From Trichomonas vaginalis G3 (Eukaryota; Parabasalia; Trichomonadida; Trichomonadidae), in assembly GCF_026262505.1 (NCBI RefSeq), contig NC_067207.1:29790082-29854081 (forward strand): a stretch of 64,000 nucleotides of DNA. Reading direction: 5' to 3'. The notes below the pieces were generated by a model. That model had not been told where the DNA came from. It searched no databases and saw only the letters and a program-made list of their open reading frames with translations. Numbering within the stretch: position 1 is the first letter of the stretch; each line of letters opens with the position of its first letter. A program made the translations under genes and the position numbers. Of this stretch, positions 32,795 through 44,192 are shown piece by piece.

Positions 32795-33202
32795 GTAGTA
32801 GGATATGACGGGTTGTGTGACTTTTTTTGTAAACGTAAGAATTCATACAATATCGAGCGATTTTGTATCATTTTTTTTAACATATGAAGTAAAAAATGTA
32901 TGATTCTTACGGTTTTTATTCTTACGTTTTTGAATAAATCAAGATTTAAAAAATTTTCAAAATTGTAAGACATTTACACTCAGCCCATACATAATGAAAT
33001 AAACACATTTTAAAAAATTAACATTAATTTTAAAATAATTTATTTTTCATCTTTTATAAAAGAAGCTATATATAGATGATGTCAGATATTCCGCGATTAA
33101 TTAAACATTGTTTAAATCCTGAATGGAATCAATGGAGTCATAATCAAAGACCTCATAAACGAGTAAAAGATTCACTACCATAATGAAATAAAAAATAAAC
33201 TT
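32795..33202 (+). repeat. Polinton left terminal inverted repeat (408 bp)
   Basis: Matches the complement of 51697-52104 with no difference found by eye. Short open frames in both copies are the same sequence and are not credible genes. Confidence 0.92.
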
Positions 33203-33244
33203 TAAACATTCATGTCTTACATTTTTGAATAATTTATTTTTATT

Positions 33245-34362
33245 TTGTATGAAATGAGCGTCAAAACTAACAACGTTAAAAAATTAGGATTCACAAATGA
33301 GGAAATAAAGGATATATTAGAGGAGGCGGGTTATGAGGTTGATAAATATTATTTAAGAAATTGTCAAAAATTCGCGGAGTTTTTAAATGAGTTTGATTAT
33401 GATGGAAAAATGAATAAAGATGATGTTATAAATTTCTTATATCCCACATCTAAAGAAGAAAAACCTAAAGAACCTGATGTTTTCCCTGAATATTATGAAG
33501 AACGGATTAAAGATGATGATGAATACAATGAAATTGAAAAACTGGAAAAAATAAGAGATGAAATAGATGAAAAAATTAAGGAATTAAGAGAAGTTGAAAA
33601 ATATAATGAAAATGAAGTAGAGGGTTTAATGAATATCCCAGCTTCAGAATCAGCAGTTCAGAAATCTCATGAAGAAAGATATAAAAATTATGTCTCAGAA
33701 TCAACACAAAATTTATTAGATGGCGAAATAGATGAAACACTTTCAGAAGAAGGTACTAAATTTATTCGTAAACATAAGTTACAATTTATTGATAATGAAA
33801 AATACCCTTGTATCTTACTTTCACCCCCTCTCGATTCTGAGAAATTCAAAAAAGCTCTTAAAAATGTGACATATGCAACTAATACGATTAAGAAAGAAGA
33901 TCATGATATTTACACAAATATTATTTAAATAAATGCACAGGTGTTGATAAAGTTTTTGATTTATTAGATAAAATATCAAAAGAAACCATTGGAACATATA
34001 AAATTTTGTGTGATTGTGGTTTCATTATTGAAGATACTAATAATGTTTCATATGAAAGAACAGCACCGAAGGAAGATGAAGTGGAAAGGTCTATACCATT
34101 CGTTATTAAGAATATAAAAGATATGAAAACTTATAAACATTATATTTATTCATTTATTTCAGAAAAAATGGAAGCAACCCATAAAACATCTTCTCATCAT
34201 TTTATAGCTATTCATACATTCCTTTTCAAAGTTGTGAAATTAAATAAGACAGGAATTAGATTTAATGTGTCAGGGTACGCATTCTTGAGTAAATTAAAAT
34301 GTATTCGTCACGTCGCAGATGATAAAAATTTATGTGTTCTTAATTCATTTTATGGGCTTTAA
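33245..34362 (+). pseudogene. Polinton part: acidic protein of unknown function, broken
   Basis: Coding-like region between the terminal repeat and the polymerase. It begins with MSVKTNNVKKLGFTNEEI, continues with an acidic Lys/Glu-rich coiled-coil centre and ends in a more globular part. From its place before the polymerase it could correspond to the region that supplies the terminal protein in protein-primed systems, but no motif proves that. Fossil. Confidence 0.5.
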
Positions 34363-34411
34363 AAAATAAACTTTATTTTTTTTTTTTTTTTAATTTTTTA
34401 TTCTTACATAA

Positions 34412-37400
34412 ATGAACAAAAACGGAACAGCTAAAATGAATGATAATCAAATTAGAGCAGAAGGTAGAAGGTTATTTAAACGCTTCTATAACATTCCTGA
34501 TGGTGTTAATCCTAAAACTCGTAGAAGCTATTTAAATGAAGCAATAGATGCATATGAAGGGTTTGACATTTCATCAGAAAGTGAGAGATTAGCGAGAATG
34601 TTAAATGTTAATATTGATTTCTATTATTGTGATCCTCAACCAGAAGACGTGGACATAAATAAGGTAGACTTTCCATTAGTGGAATCAATAATGATAGATC
34701 CAGAATTTGAAACAGTAAATATTTTATTAACACAGAGTCCATGTGGAAAACTTCACGCTGACAGAATAACAGACGTTGAAGCACTCACCGGCAATAAAGT
34801 TTGTCCATATTGTAAAGAAGAAGTTTATTCTATCCGTGATGACCCAGAAAGGAAAAACCAAAGAAGATTTTTAAAGCATTGTGAGAAATGTAAAGAAAAT
34901 AATGGAAGATTAATTCAAGACGTTCAGTTGCAAAAGACACAGCAACCATATGCACCACATATTACGAAACAGAAGATATATCAGTGGTTATTAGCTCACA
35001 ATTTGCAGAAATATTATAAACCAACAAGATATTATATTACTTTTGACTTCGAAACATTAGAGACTAAAGAAGAATTACAACTTTCTGAGTGTGCAACTTT
35101 GAACGCTTACTTAAAACCATTCATGGTATCATCAACGGTTAAATTAAATGATAAAACGTATACGAGGAATTTTTGCTTAACTTCGAGTGATTCTTTTATT
35201 TCTGATTGGATTGAGTTTTTATTTTCAACCTGTTCATTAGTTGCTAAATCAAATATTGAACAATATGAAGAATTAATGAAGTCTCATACATTAAATGAAA
35301 AACAGAAGGAAGCATTTAAAGAACTTCTAGATGAGGAATTCAATAAAGTGAATATCATAGGTTTTAATTCGGGAAAGTTTGATTTAAATTTAATTCTTCG
35401 TGATTTAAACACTGCAAAATGGAAAATAAAATCAATGCTGGGTTCATCTTCACAATTTAAGCAAATCATTGTAAAGAAAACAAACGTTCCATATGAATTG
35501 AGATTTATTGACATCAGAAATTATATAGCGGGTGGAACATTAGACCAATTCACTCAAGATTTCGGAAATAATAAAACACGTGTTAAATCCTTTTTCCCTT
35601 ATCAATTCATCACGTGGGAGAATTACGAAGAAGAATTATATAAAGTGGAACCATTCACTCAAGATTCATTTTATTCAGCATTAACTCAAGAAACTATATC
35701 AGATAGTGATTATCAAATATATCTCAATGATGCTAAAAATTTTAAGAATAGATTAGAATATTTTATTCATTATTGCAATAAAGATGTTGAAATTATGATA
35801 GAACCAATTGAAAAATTATCGAAGAAACATTTGTTTATAAAATTGACATGCTTCATAATCTTTCTTTTCATCGAATGCTTCAATGATTCGTTACGCTTTA
35901 GCATATAAAGACTTTAATCCTAATGAAAAATATCCTGAGGAAGAGATAGAATCAAGTTTTGAATTAACGAAAAAGTATTGGAAAATAAAATTGAATCATA
36001 TAAGAAACAAGATGAAAAAGCAGAAAGGGATACTAAAAATAATGTTTCAATGGATGATTTTCAATACTATCACGATTTAATCCTTTCATCTAAATGCAAA
36101 ATGTGTGGTAAAGCGTTTACATATGCAAATAAACCAACATTGGATAGAATCGATAATGAAAAACCACATACTAAAGAAAATTGTCAGTTAATGTGTTGTT
36201 ATTGCAATGTCGTAAAATCAAATAAAGATGAAGATGTTCAACGTTTAAGAATCAATTTAAGAAATTATGCATTAAAAAATAATTTACCAATGACTTTAGA
36301 TTCAGTTGAAGCTTATCACATTCTCCGTAATGGAATTACTGTGGTTTATCAAATGTTCAACATAGAGTAAATCTTAAAGGAATCACGCACATTAATAAAC
36401 TTTCATATAATCCAGAAACTAAAACTGTATCAAATGAGGACACCACCAACATTATGACTCATTTCGTTGGTGTTGATTTTAATTCATTATATCCTTCATC
36501 ATTTTCATCTAATCCTCATGATTTCATTCAATATACTGACCATAAAATGTATATGCCGGGAAGATTGAATGGTGTTATCATTTGTGATACAGCAACAAAG
36601 AAAGCAAAAGCATTGGGAATAATTAAGAAGAAAAATACTTTATTCGTGGCTGAAGTAAAGGGTCACATTGATGAAAAATACATTAATGATTACATAAACT
36701 TTTTACCGATAATAAGAAACTTAGATATTATCACAGATGAAAAAACAATTGGCAGTTTTATGTATAATTACATGAAATCAAACAATCTACCAGTTGACCA
36801 GAAACAGAGGAAATTAACTCAGTTAGCATCAACACACAACCAATATCAACCATTTTCTTCTTATTATCTATGGTATCTAATAGACAGATTTCATTTTATC
36901 ATTGATGACATTCAATCAATTTTAACATTTACTAAAAACACTTGTTTTAATGAATTTGCGAACGAATTTATGAACGAAAGACAAAAGGCTGAATTAGAAG
37001 GAAATAAAGGAAAAAGTTTATTTTGCAAGATTTCGCTTAATGGATCATATGGTTACGATGCAATGAATACACAAAATTACGCAAAGACTAAAATAATGAA
37101 TGCACAGAAGGCACGCGTTGCATGTATGTCAAATAAGTTTAAAAACATAAGAGAAATAGGTGAGGATACATATCAAGTGATGCTTAAAGATAGATTTTAT
37201 AGATGTGATACATGTTTACAAGAGGCATTCTTCACTTTAGATAATGCTAAATACTGGTATTTGGTTTTCATTTATGATTTTATGTATAAATGCATGAATG
37301 TTAATCGTTTTCATTTCATTGAAGGTGATACTGATTCATCTTATTGGGCAATCGCTGGCGACCCAAATCTTCCTAACACTCAAGCATTTCAAGCAATTGT

Positions 37401-37854
37401 TACCGATAAACAATTTTATGATAAAAACATTTTCAAATTCGCACCATTTGATTTCTTCTGTTTTGATGAGAAATTTAAACCTAAATTAAAGAATAAAGCT
37501 GAAGAAAAAGCACATGAGAAGAAATTATTGGGTTTAGCAATTGAGAAACAAGGTGATAACATGGTTGCTTTATGTCCTAAGTGTTATACATCATTCAACG
37601 GTTCAATTGATGGAAGTGATTTTAAAAAGATTGCACAAAAAATGAAAGGTGTTAGTTTACGACAAAATAAACAATTAACACCCAAAAATTATTTGGATAT
37701 AATAAATGATAAATTGATATTTGATGGTCAGAATATTAATTTACAACTTAAAAACGGGTCAATGACTCGCTTAACAATTGGTAAGACTGCATTAACAGGA
37801 GCACACACTAAGGCTGTATGTTGTGAAAATGGATGTTGTATGCCATTTATTTAA
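34412..37854 (+). pseudogene. Polinton part: protein-primed family B DNA polymerase, broken
   Basis: Exonuclease motifs are visible as ITFDFETLE, GFNSGKFDLN and YCNKDVEIM. Polymerase motifs are visible as GVDFNSLYPSSF, ISLNGSYGYD and EGDTDSSYW. Together these identify the protein-primed type B polymerase typical of Polintons. Near the N-terminal part a C-x2-C zinc-binding pair (CPYC...HCEKC) is seen. Between the exonuclease and polymerase domains, at about 36090-36240, lies an HNH-like segment (CKMCG...LDRIDNEKPHT...MCCYCN). In a working element this enzyme would copy the linear genome from a terminal protein. Broken fossil. Confidence 0.9.
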
Positions 37855-37980
37855 TACAATTTAAAATTTTATTTTTAATGAAATGCCACAGAAGAGACAA
37901 AAGGAACCGTTAATGATGGCTTTGATACTATGATTCAAAGAGGCGGGCACCCTTAAAACATTTATTTTATTTTTATATAA

Positions 37981-39510
37981 ATGGATAACACAGATTTAAA
38001 AAATTTAATTGATGATTTAGTACTTAATCAAAATTTTCTTAATTATTATGAATTAAAATCATATCTCCAAAAATATGATAACAGTATAACGGGTGATGAT
38101 ATGGATTATTATTATCCATATTATAAAAATGAAATTTTGAAATATCATAATAAAATAATTTCTGAAATTAAAGACAAAATTAAAAATAATGAATATTCAA
38201 AGGGAAAAACTAAATCACAACTTAAACAGTTGAAAGATTTCAAAAATAAAGTATTAACAGAAGAAGATATTGATGAATTATATAATTTATATAATCCTGA
38301 GCCGCAAAAGCCAAAGGAACAAAAGCCAAAAGTGCAAAACACCCAGGTCCTTCAGACCATAAATGAAGCACAAGCTTTAATTTATGATTCATTAGTTAAA
38401 CCATATTCAGCCCGACTTTTAAATGAAGATCAACTTTTGGAATTCATCCTTCAACATAAACTCGAAGCGGGAAAGTATATCAAACCTTTATATACAGCAT
38501 ATTTAAAACAAATGAATAGAATACATCCAGAATTAATGAAGGGGGGAATGAATTCCAAAACTTCATCATCCAAAATCAAAGCAGATAAAATTAAACCACT
38601 TGCAACACCAAAACCTCCAACGACAGTACCGCCTCCTCCTTCAGTTAATCCTTCATCATTCACTTTATTATATCCATTTCAAACATTAAAGAAGCAAAAA
38701 GATTTTAAAAAGGATTTCAAGATATTAAATAACCAATTGACCCGAAAATTCAACCGTTAAAGGAAAAATTTAGTCGACCTTCATTTGCACCATATCCATA
38801 TTCATACGAAATCGATCATCTGGAATATTCAAAAGGAAACGTTACTTATTTATTTGCCATTAACATTAACACTAGATATTTATATTGCATTCCGGTGAAA
38901 GGGAAAACAGAACAGGAAACAAGAAGAGCTATACAATACTTACTAGATCATGAAAGAGTAGATAATATCAGGGGTGATGGTGATAAAGGATTTCAGGCAA
39001 CTATGACTCATTATTTCCACAAATTAATTTTTTTCTTTTCATCCTCTCCATATACGTTTCATAATAAAATAGTTGATGCGGTAATGAGAACTCTTAGAGA
39101 TGCGTTAGGGGTTAACGGTCAGATATACTGGGATGGAAATCATGACTCCATCATACAGCAGTTAGTATATTATACAATAATACATGGCATAGAACATAAA
39201 CATGAAACCAGTGGAAATGAAAAATGATATTTCAAAAGAATGGGAATATATTAGAAAGCAAATGGAAAGGTTGAATGATGTTAAACGTGAACAAATTAAT
39301 TCGGGGCTCATGAATTTTAAACAAGGGGATAAAGTTTTTCATCTCGATTATGGAAAAACTGATAAATCAATGACAAAAAGAAGACGAAGATTTGACACAA
39401 TAGCTGAATTTGTTAGATATATTAACGGCAATGCATTAGTTGAAGTTGACAATAAATTAATAGAAATTCCAATTTATTTTATTACTCCATTATATTTAAA
39501 TAATATTTAA
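37981..39510 (+). pseudogene. Polinton part: RVE-family integrase, broken
   Basis: The order is an acidic helical N-terminal part with a Gln/Pro-rich linker, an RVE/DDE-type core (EIDHLEYSKGNVTYLFAIN with a catalytic-type Asp, then GDGDKGF) and a C-terminal SH3/chromodomain-like part (KQGDKVFHLDY...RRRRF...YFITPLYL). This is the retrovirus-type integrase Polintons use to insert with 6-bp target duplication. It lies directly after the polymerase, on the same strand. Broken fossil. Confidence 0.82.
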
Positions 39511-39529
39511 TTTTTTTATTTCGTAAGAA

Positions 39530-39850
39530 ATGAGTGACAACAAAGCAGTCAAGAGTCCTGATTTAATTAAGATTCAGAGTCCTGACGATGAATATAAAAA
39601 GAAACTAAACAGAATTAAATCAAAAATATGCTATTACAAAAAGAAGCCACAATGCGGTGGGGTTGATGCCTATAAAACTAAAGTAATTGAAAACGATAAA
39701 GAGAAGAAGGAAATAATTGAAAAGTTAGAAACTTACCGTTCAATCCTTAAACTGAGTGAAGCAAAAATAAAAGAATTTAATAGAATAAATAAATTGATTG
39801 GAAGAGATGAATTTAATAAAGATGAATTTTTAAACTCTATCCAAATTTAA
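39530..39850 (+). CDS. Polinton part: small coiled-coil protein
   Basis: A 106-residue Lys/Glu-rich protein starting MSDNKAVKSPD, probably helical, with no recognised domain. It has the element's usual upstream layout (T-rich tract, then an A-rich stretch before ATG) and sits between the integrase and the KilA-N gene. Function unknown. Confidence 0.55.
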   Translation: MSDNKAVKSPDLIKIQSPDDEYKKKLNRIKSKICYYKKKPQCGGVDAYKTKVIENDKEKKEIIEKLETYRSILKLSEAKIKEFNRINKLIGRDEFNKDEFLNSIQI

Positions 39851-39858
39851 TTTTTTCA

Positions 39859-39960
39859 GTGCTACCATGTTACCATGTGCTACCAGGTCATTTAACTTCT
39901 TTTAAAAATGATGACAACATGACATTTTGACAACAACATAGGAAATATGATGCAGTCCAA
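39859..39960 (+). repeat. Internal Polinton repeat, single copy
   Basis: One copy of the CTACCATGTTACCATGTGCTA...GACAACATGACATTTTGACAACAAC unit that recurs at 40739-41105 and, inverted, at 43481-44045. It lies directly before the KilA-N gene. Confidence 0.75.
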
Positions 39961-40013
39961 AAATAACGTTAGTTTTATTTTTTCAACTTTTTATTTTGTA
40001 TGTAAGAACAGAA

Positions 40014-40676
40014 ATGTCAGTCGAAGCAAAAACATTCACGAACAAATCTAATGGTGAAACATTCACAAAAGGCACTTATAATGGTATTGAAGTCTTACGT
40101 AGAGACAAGGATGGTTACATTAATGCAACAAATATGTGCCAACAGTTTAGGAAAGACTTTAGAAAGTTGTTGGAAAATAAGTCCTGGGAAGAGTATTATA
40201 AGGCATTTTGTGAAGAATATAGCAACCGCCGGAATTCAGACGGTTGCTTTTTATACAAAATTCATGCAGGAATTCCTGATGAAATCAAACAGGTTAGAGG
40301 AACGTATGTAGACCCAAGACTTATAAACTATATAGCAATGTGGGCTTCTCCAAAATATTGCATAGCAGTTGGAAAAATTATGGACTCCATAGACAAGAAA
40401 GTTCATGAGAAATTAGATGAAGAAGAACTCGAAGATACAGTAGAGAATGCAAAACATTTGTTTGAAGAAGAAGTTAGAAAAATGTGCAAAAAACAATTAG
40501 AACATGAACGTGAGATATATTATGGTTATAGAGATTCTCCATACGAACTAGACCAATGGGAACAAGAAGATTTAAAGAGAGAATTTAGAGAATATGAACT
40601 CGCTAAGATAGCATTAGAAACTGCAGAAAAGAAGTTAAAAGTTTGGGGTCGTTTTGTAAAAAAATATTGTGAGTAA
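40014..40676 (+). CDS. Polinton part: KilA-N domain protein
   Basis: About 220 residues from the ATG (MSVEAKTFTNK); an in-frame TTG six codons upstream is less likely. The N-terminal 120 residues match the KilA-N DNA-binding fold of large DNA viruses and phages: GIEVLRRDKDGYINATNMC, then WEEYYKAF, then RGTYVDPRLINYIAMWASPKY. The C-terminal third is an acidic coiled coil. KilA-N proteins bind DNA and are usually regulatory. The gene lies between copies of the internal repeat, which could be its target. This frame looks whole. Confidence 0.85.
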   Translation: MSVEAKTFTNKSNGETFTKGTYNGIEVLRRDKDGYINATNMCQQFRKDFRKLLENKSWEEYYKAFCEEYSNRRNSDGCFLYKIHAGIPDEIKQVRGTYVDPRLINYIAMWASPKYCIAVGKIMDSIDKKVHEKLDEEELEDTVENAKHLFEEEVRKMCKKQLEHEREIYYGYRDSPYELDQWEQEDLKREFREYELAKIALETAEKKLKVWGRFVKKYCE

Positions 40677-40738
40677 ATGAACCATTTATTTTTGCCATAA
40701 ACGACCAAAAATATATTTTATCGTTAATGGTTTCAGGT

Positions 40739-41105
40739 TATTCAATAATTAATTATTTTTGAAGAACTGAAGGTGTTACCATGTTACCATGTGCTACCAG
40801 GTCATTTAACTTCTTTTAAAAATGATGACAACATGACATTTTGACAACAACACAGGAGGAAGGTATTTATGAATTATTTTTGAAGAACTGAAGGTGCTAC
40901 CATGTTACCATGTGCTACCAGGTCATTTAACTTCTTTTAAAAATGATGACAACATGACATTTTGACAACAACACAGGAGGAAGGTATTTATGAATTATTT
41001 TTGAAGAACTGAAGGTGTTACCATGTTACCATGTGCTACCAGGTCATTTAACTTCTTTTAAAAATGATGACAACATGACATTTTGACAACAACACAGGAG
41101 GATTA
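40739..41105 (+). repeat. Three 121-bp tandem repeats within the Polinton
   Basis: Copies start at equivalent points 40761, 40882 and 41003. Each holds GAAGAACTGAAGG, two ACCATGT repeats, AGGTCATTTAACTTC and GACAACATGACATTTTGACA. The array lies between the ends of the KilA-N gene and the primase-helicase gene. Inverted copies at 43481-44045 bracket the latter. Confidence 0.88.
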
Positions 41106-41131
41106 ATGCAAAAATAAATTCAAATCATACT

Positions 41132-43440
41132 TTATAAAGCTTCATTTACGGGTATTTCATCGTCAGTAAATGAATCCTCATTATCGTTTGGTTCAACCTG
41201 TTTATATAATCCTTTCATTTCTTCTTTCAAAACATAACACCATGTTTGTTTACCGTCTATTCTTCTATGTTTCCTATCACATTTATCCTTAATACTCATT
41301 TGGAAATTCTTGTCTTTCATGTCTGATGGTTTGCAGAATAGAGCATTTTCACACGTCATACCTGCACACAATTCATCATAATGTGTATTTATCCATACAT
41401 CTAAAGGATTTGTTGATAACTCGATTAAATCTTGTTTGGCTTCAGTCATCGGAATGATTCGTACATTAAATGATGAAAGGTCATATTGCATAAAATACGT
41501 TAGTAAATTATCATAAAATTCCTTTGTGCATGAATTCATTAAATTCTTGAAGTAATCAAATTGACCCTTGAATTTACCATTAACTCTTAAAACTACGTAT
41601 CTTCTGTCTCCAACTTCAATTTTGACAGGGTAGACGTTGTTAGTTACGAAAATGAAATTGGCAACATTCTGAGCAGTTCTTCTGGGTTGATTCTTTTCAT
41701 TAATTCTAATCTCATTATCCGTAATAATTGATTTCAAAGCGTTGAAGTTTGCGAGTCTGTCTTCACCTACATTCTTGAGTTCATTAAGTACAAGAAACAT
41801 TTTATTCTCAACTACTGAATTGAAATTACCCGTTAGCTCACTTATTTCAGTAATGTTTTTACATGAAAACCGGCGAGAAGTTCAGAAATAATGTCTGTAA
41901 ATCTGTTTTTACCTGTTCCCTGAAGTCCTTTCAAAATAATTGCTGTTTCATTCTTGATTCCAGGATGTTGAATCATTGATGCAATCCAGCTGAGAAGGTA
42001 TTTATACACTTCATCGTTATTATCACAAATGGCTTCTTTAATGAAATTCATAAACATCTCAATTTTTGAGTAATCAAGCTTTTCGAGAATGTTGTATTTA
42101 TAACCCTGAAACGTTGAGAAACATCTGGAGAATCAGATTTAAAGCAAACACCCTTAACAGTTAATGAAGACAATTGATTTAGTAGTACGTCCCATGCTGT
42201 TATTGTTTTACCTTCTTCTTTAAATAATTTAATCATTTTAAGTGACTCTTTCATGTTTGATTGAAGAACGAATGATATTTGATTCATTTTGTCGTGGATA
42301 TTATAGTCCTTTTGAATGAAATATTTATTTCCACAATCTACAAAACGGATTACACATGATAAATCCTCAATTACTTCAGAACTGTTTTTATACTGATGAT
42401 TTTCAGCCTTGCGTCTAATATCTGTTATCAAAAACGAGTCATCAAGTTTGATATCAAATGTTATTTTTGGCTTACGTAATAAAGGCAAAACATATTCATC
42501 ATAATATTCCTTTTGATATAGTTTTAGAATCTTTACCAAAACAAATGGAGAAGTCATTAAATGTGCATATCTACCACGTGCTTTTTCAAAATTATTTTTT
42601 GCATTTTCAGTTAAACTGCAGAAGTTATAAACGTTATCGTATGCTTCATTAATCAAATGATTAGGTAACGAATTAATAGCTTGAAACAGTGTGAATAATG
42701 TAACTTCTTTTTTAAATTCATGTTTCCACCGTCATTATGTACTTCAAAATCACAGATGCCATCAACTATGCTCTGGGCAAGTTTATCGTCAATGTTTACA
42801 TCTTTGTTTTCATTCATAATAGTCTTTATTTCTTCGTTCTTCTGTTCAACTCTTACCTTAATATTCAATCATTTAATATATCATTCACTGTTCTAGTTAA
42901 TGTTGAATCATAACTTCCACGAATGAATGAGTATGTATTGATTGGTTCTGTTGCATTCTTTCGAACTCTTGAATCAGCCATAACCACTAAAGAACGCTTT
43001 GAATCATCCATAGAAGTCATGATATCAATATCATAATCATTGCAGGAATAACATTTAATCATTCTGTTCGAAACTGCATAGAAGAAATTAGTGTTGCAAT
43101 AAATGTGAAGACCTCCTGAAGCGGTTTTAACGATAACATCTTTATCCGAAAGTTTTGATAAAATATCTTTTCTAACTGTTTCTTTAAGTTCATCATTGTA
43201 CGATTTATTGATATCAACATCTATAATCGTTAAATTTGATATTTTATTTACTAATAAAGCCATACCAGTTTTCCTTCCTCTTCCTCCATCATGTTTGAGG
43301 TAGTTATGTAAATCAATCTTGTTTTCACCAATTCTTTTGTTGAGGGTTTTAGTTTCTGCCACAACTAATTCCTCAGCTAATGAATCAATAACTTTTTCAT
43401 CAGAAACGATATAGTTGCTGTTGTTGTTTGTTGCTGTCAT
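41132..43440 (-). pseudogene. Polinton part: primase-SF3 helicase, broken
   Basis: The upstream part has archaeo-eukaryotic primase/Primpol features (TIIDVDINK, VKTASGGLHIYCN, YDIDIMTSMDD). The downstream part has an SF3 (D5-like) helicase core with Walker A GLQGTGKN, a FIFVTNN sensor-like motif and a following arginine-rich strand (GDRRYVVLRV). In related viruses such proteins prime and unwind DNA at the origin. The block is transcribed opposite to its neighbours and is framed by inverted repeat clusters. Broken fossil. Confidence 0.82.
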
Positions 43441-43480
43441 TTATATAGGAATAAAAAAATAAAAATAGTTTTAAAACTAA

Positions 43481-44045
43481 CTTTATTTTTGGACTGCATC
43501 ATATTTCCTGTGTTGTTGTCAAAATGTCATGTTGTCATCATTTTTAAAAGAAGTTAAATGACCTGGTAGCACATGGTAACATGGTAGCACCTTCAGTTCT
43601 TCAAAAATAATTAATTATTGAATAACCTGAAACCATTAACGTAAACATTAACGATAAAATATATTTCCTATGTTGTTGTCAAAATGTCATGTTGTCATCA
43701 TTTTTAAAAGAAGTTAAATGACCTGGTGACCTGGTGACACCTTCAGTTCTTCAAAAATAATTAATTATTGAATAACCTAAAAACCATTAACGTAAACATT
43801 AACGTAAACATGAGACTTTGTCACCGGACTCTTTGAGTCACTTAACGTAAACATTTATTTCCCCGACTGTTGTCAAAATGTCATGTTGTCATCATTTTTA
43901 AAAGAAGTTAAATGACCTGGTGACCTGGTGACCTGGTGACACCTTCAGTTCTTCAAAAATAATTAATTATTGAATAACCTAAAAACCATTAACGTAAACA
44001 TGAGACTTTGTCACCGGACTCTTTGAGTCACTTAACGTAAACATT
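43481..44045 (-). repeat. Inverted cluster of the internal Polinton repeat
   Basis: Three inverted copies of the unit at 40739-41105, starting near 43481, 43660 and 43860. The spacing is longer because of inserted ATTAACGTAAACATTAACG and GACTTTGTCACCGGACTC stretches. The short GGTGACCT unit is itself reiterated one to three times. The left outer copy (40710-40857) and the copy at 43508-43680 match over about 150 bp in inverted orientation. Confidence 0.85.
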
Positions 44046-44192
44046 ATTTCTGCAGTTCATCCATTACTTCATTACCTAATTAATTACAGACATAAAATAT
44101 ATTTAGTTCATTCGGTAAGCCTAAACCCTTTGGGTCAAGTCTCAAGCACATTCAATGAACGCGGTAAGCCTGCAAAGTAGGCTCAAGCACAT

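Noticed and set aside
32797-32973. Identical short frames in both Polinton terminal repeats
   Set aside because: They merely reflect the terminal-repeat identity; composition and length do not support a gene.
37861-37980. Short frame-like stretch between polymerase and integrase parts of the Polinton
   Set aside because: Too short and without recognisable sequence to call a part.
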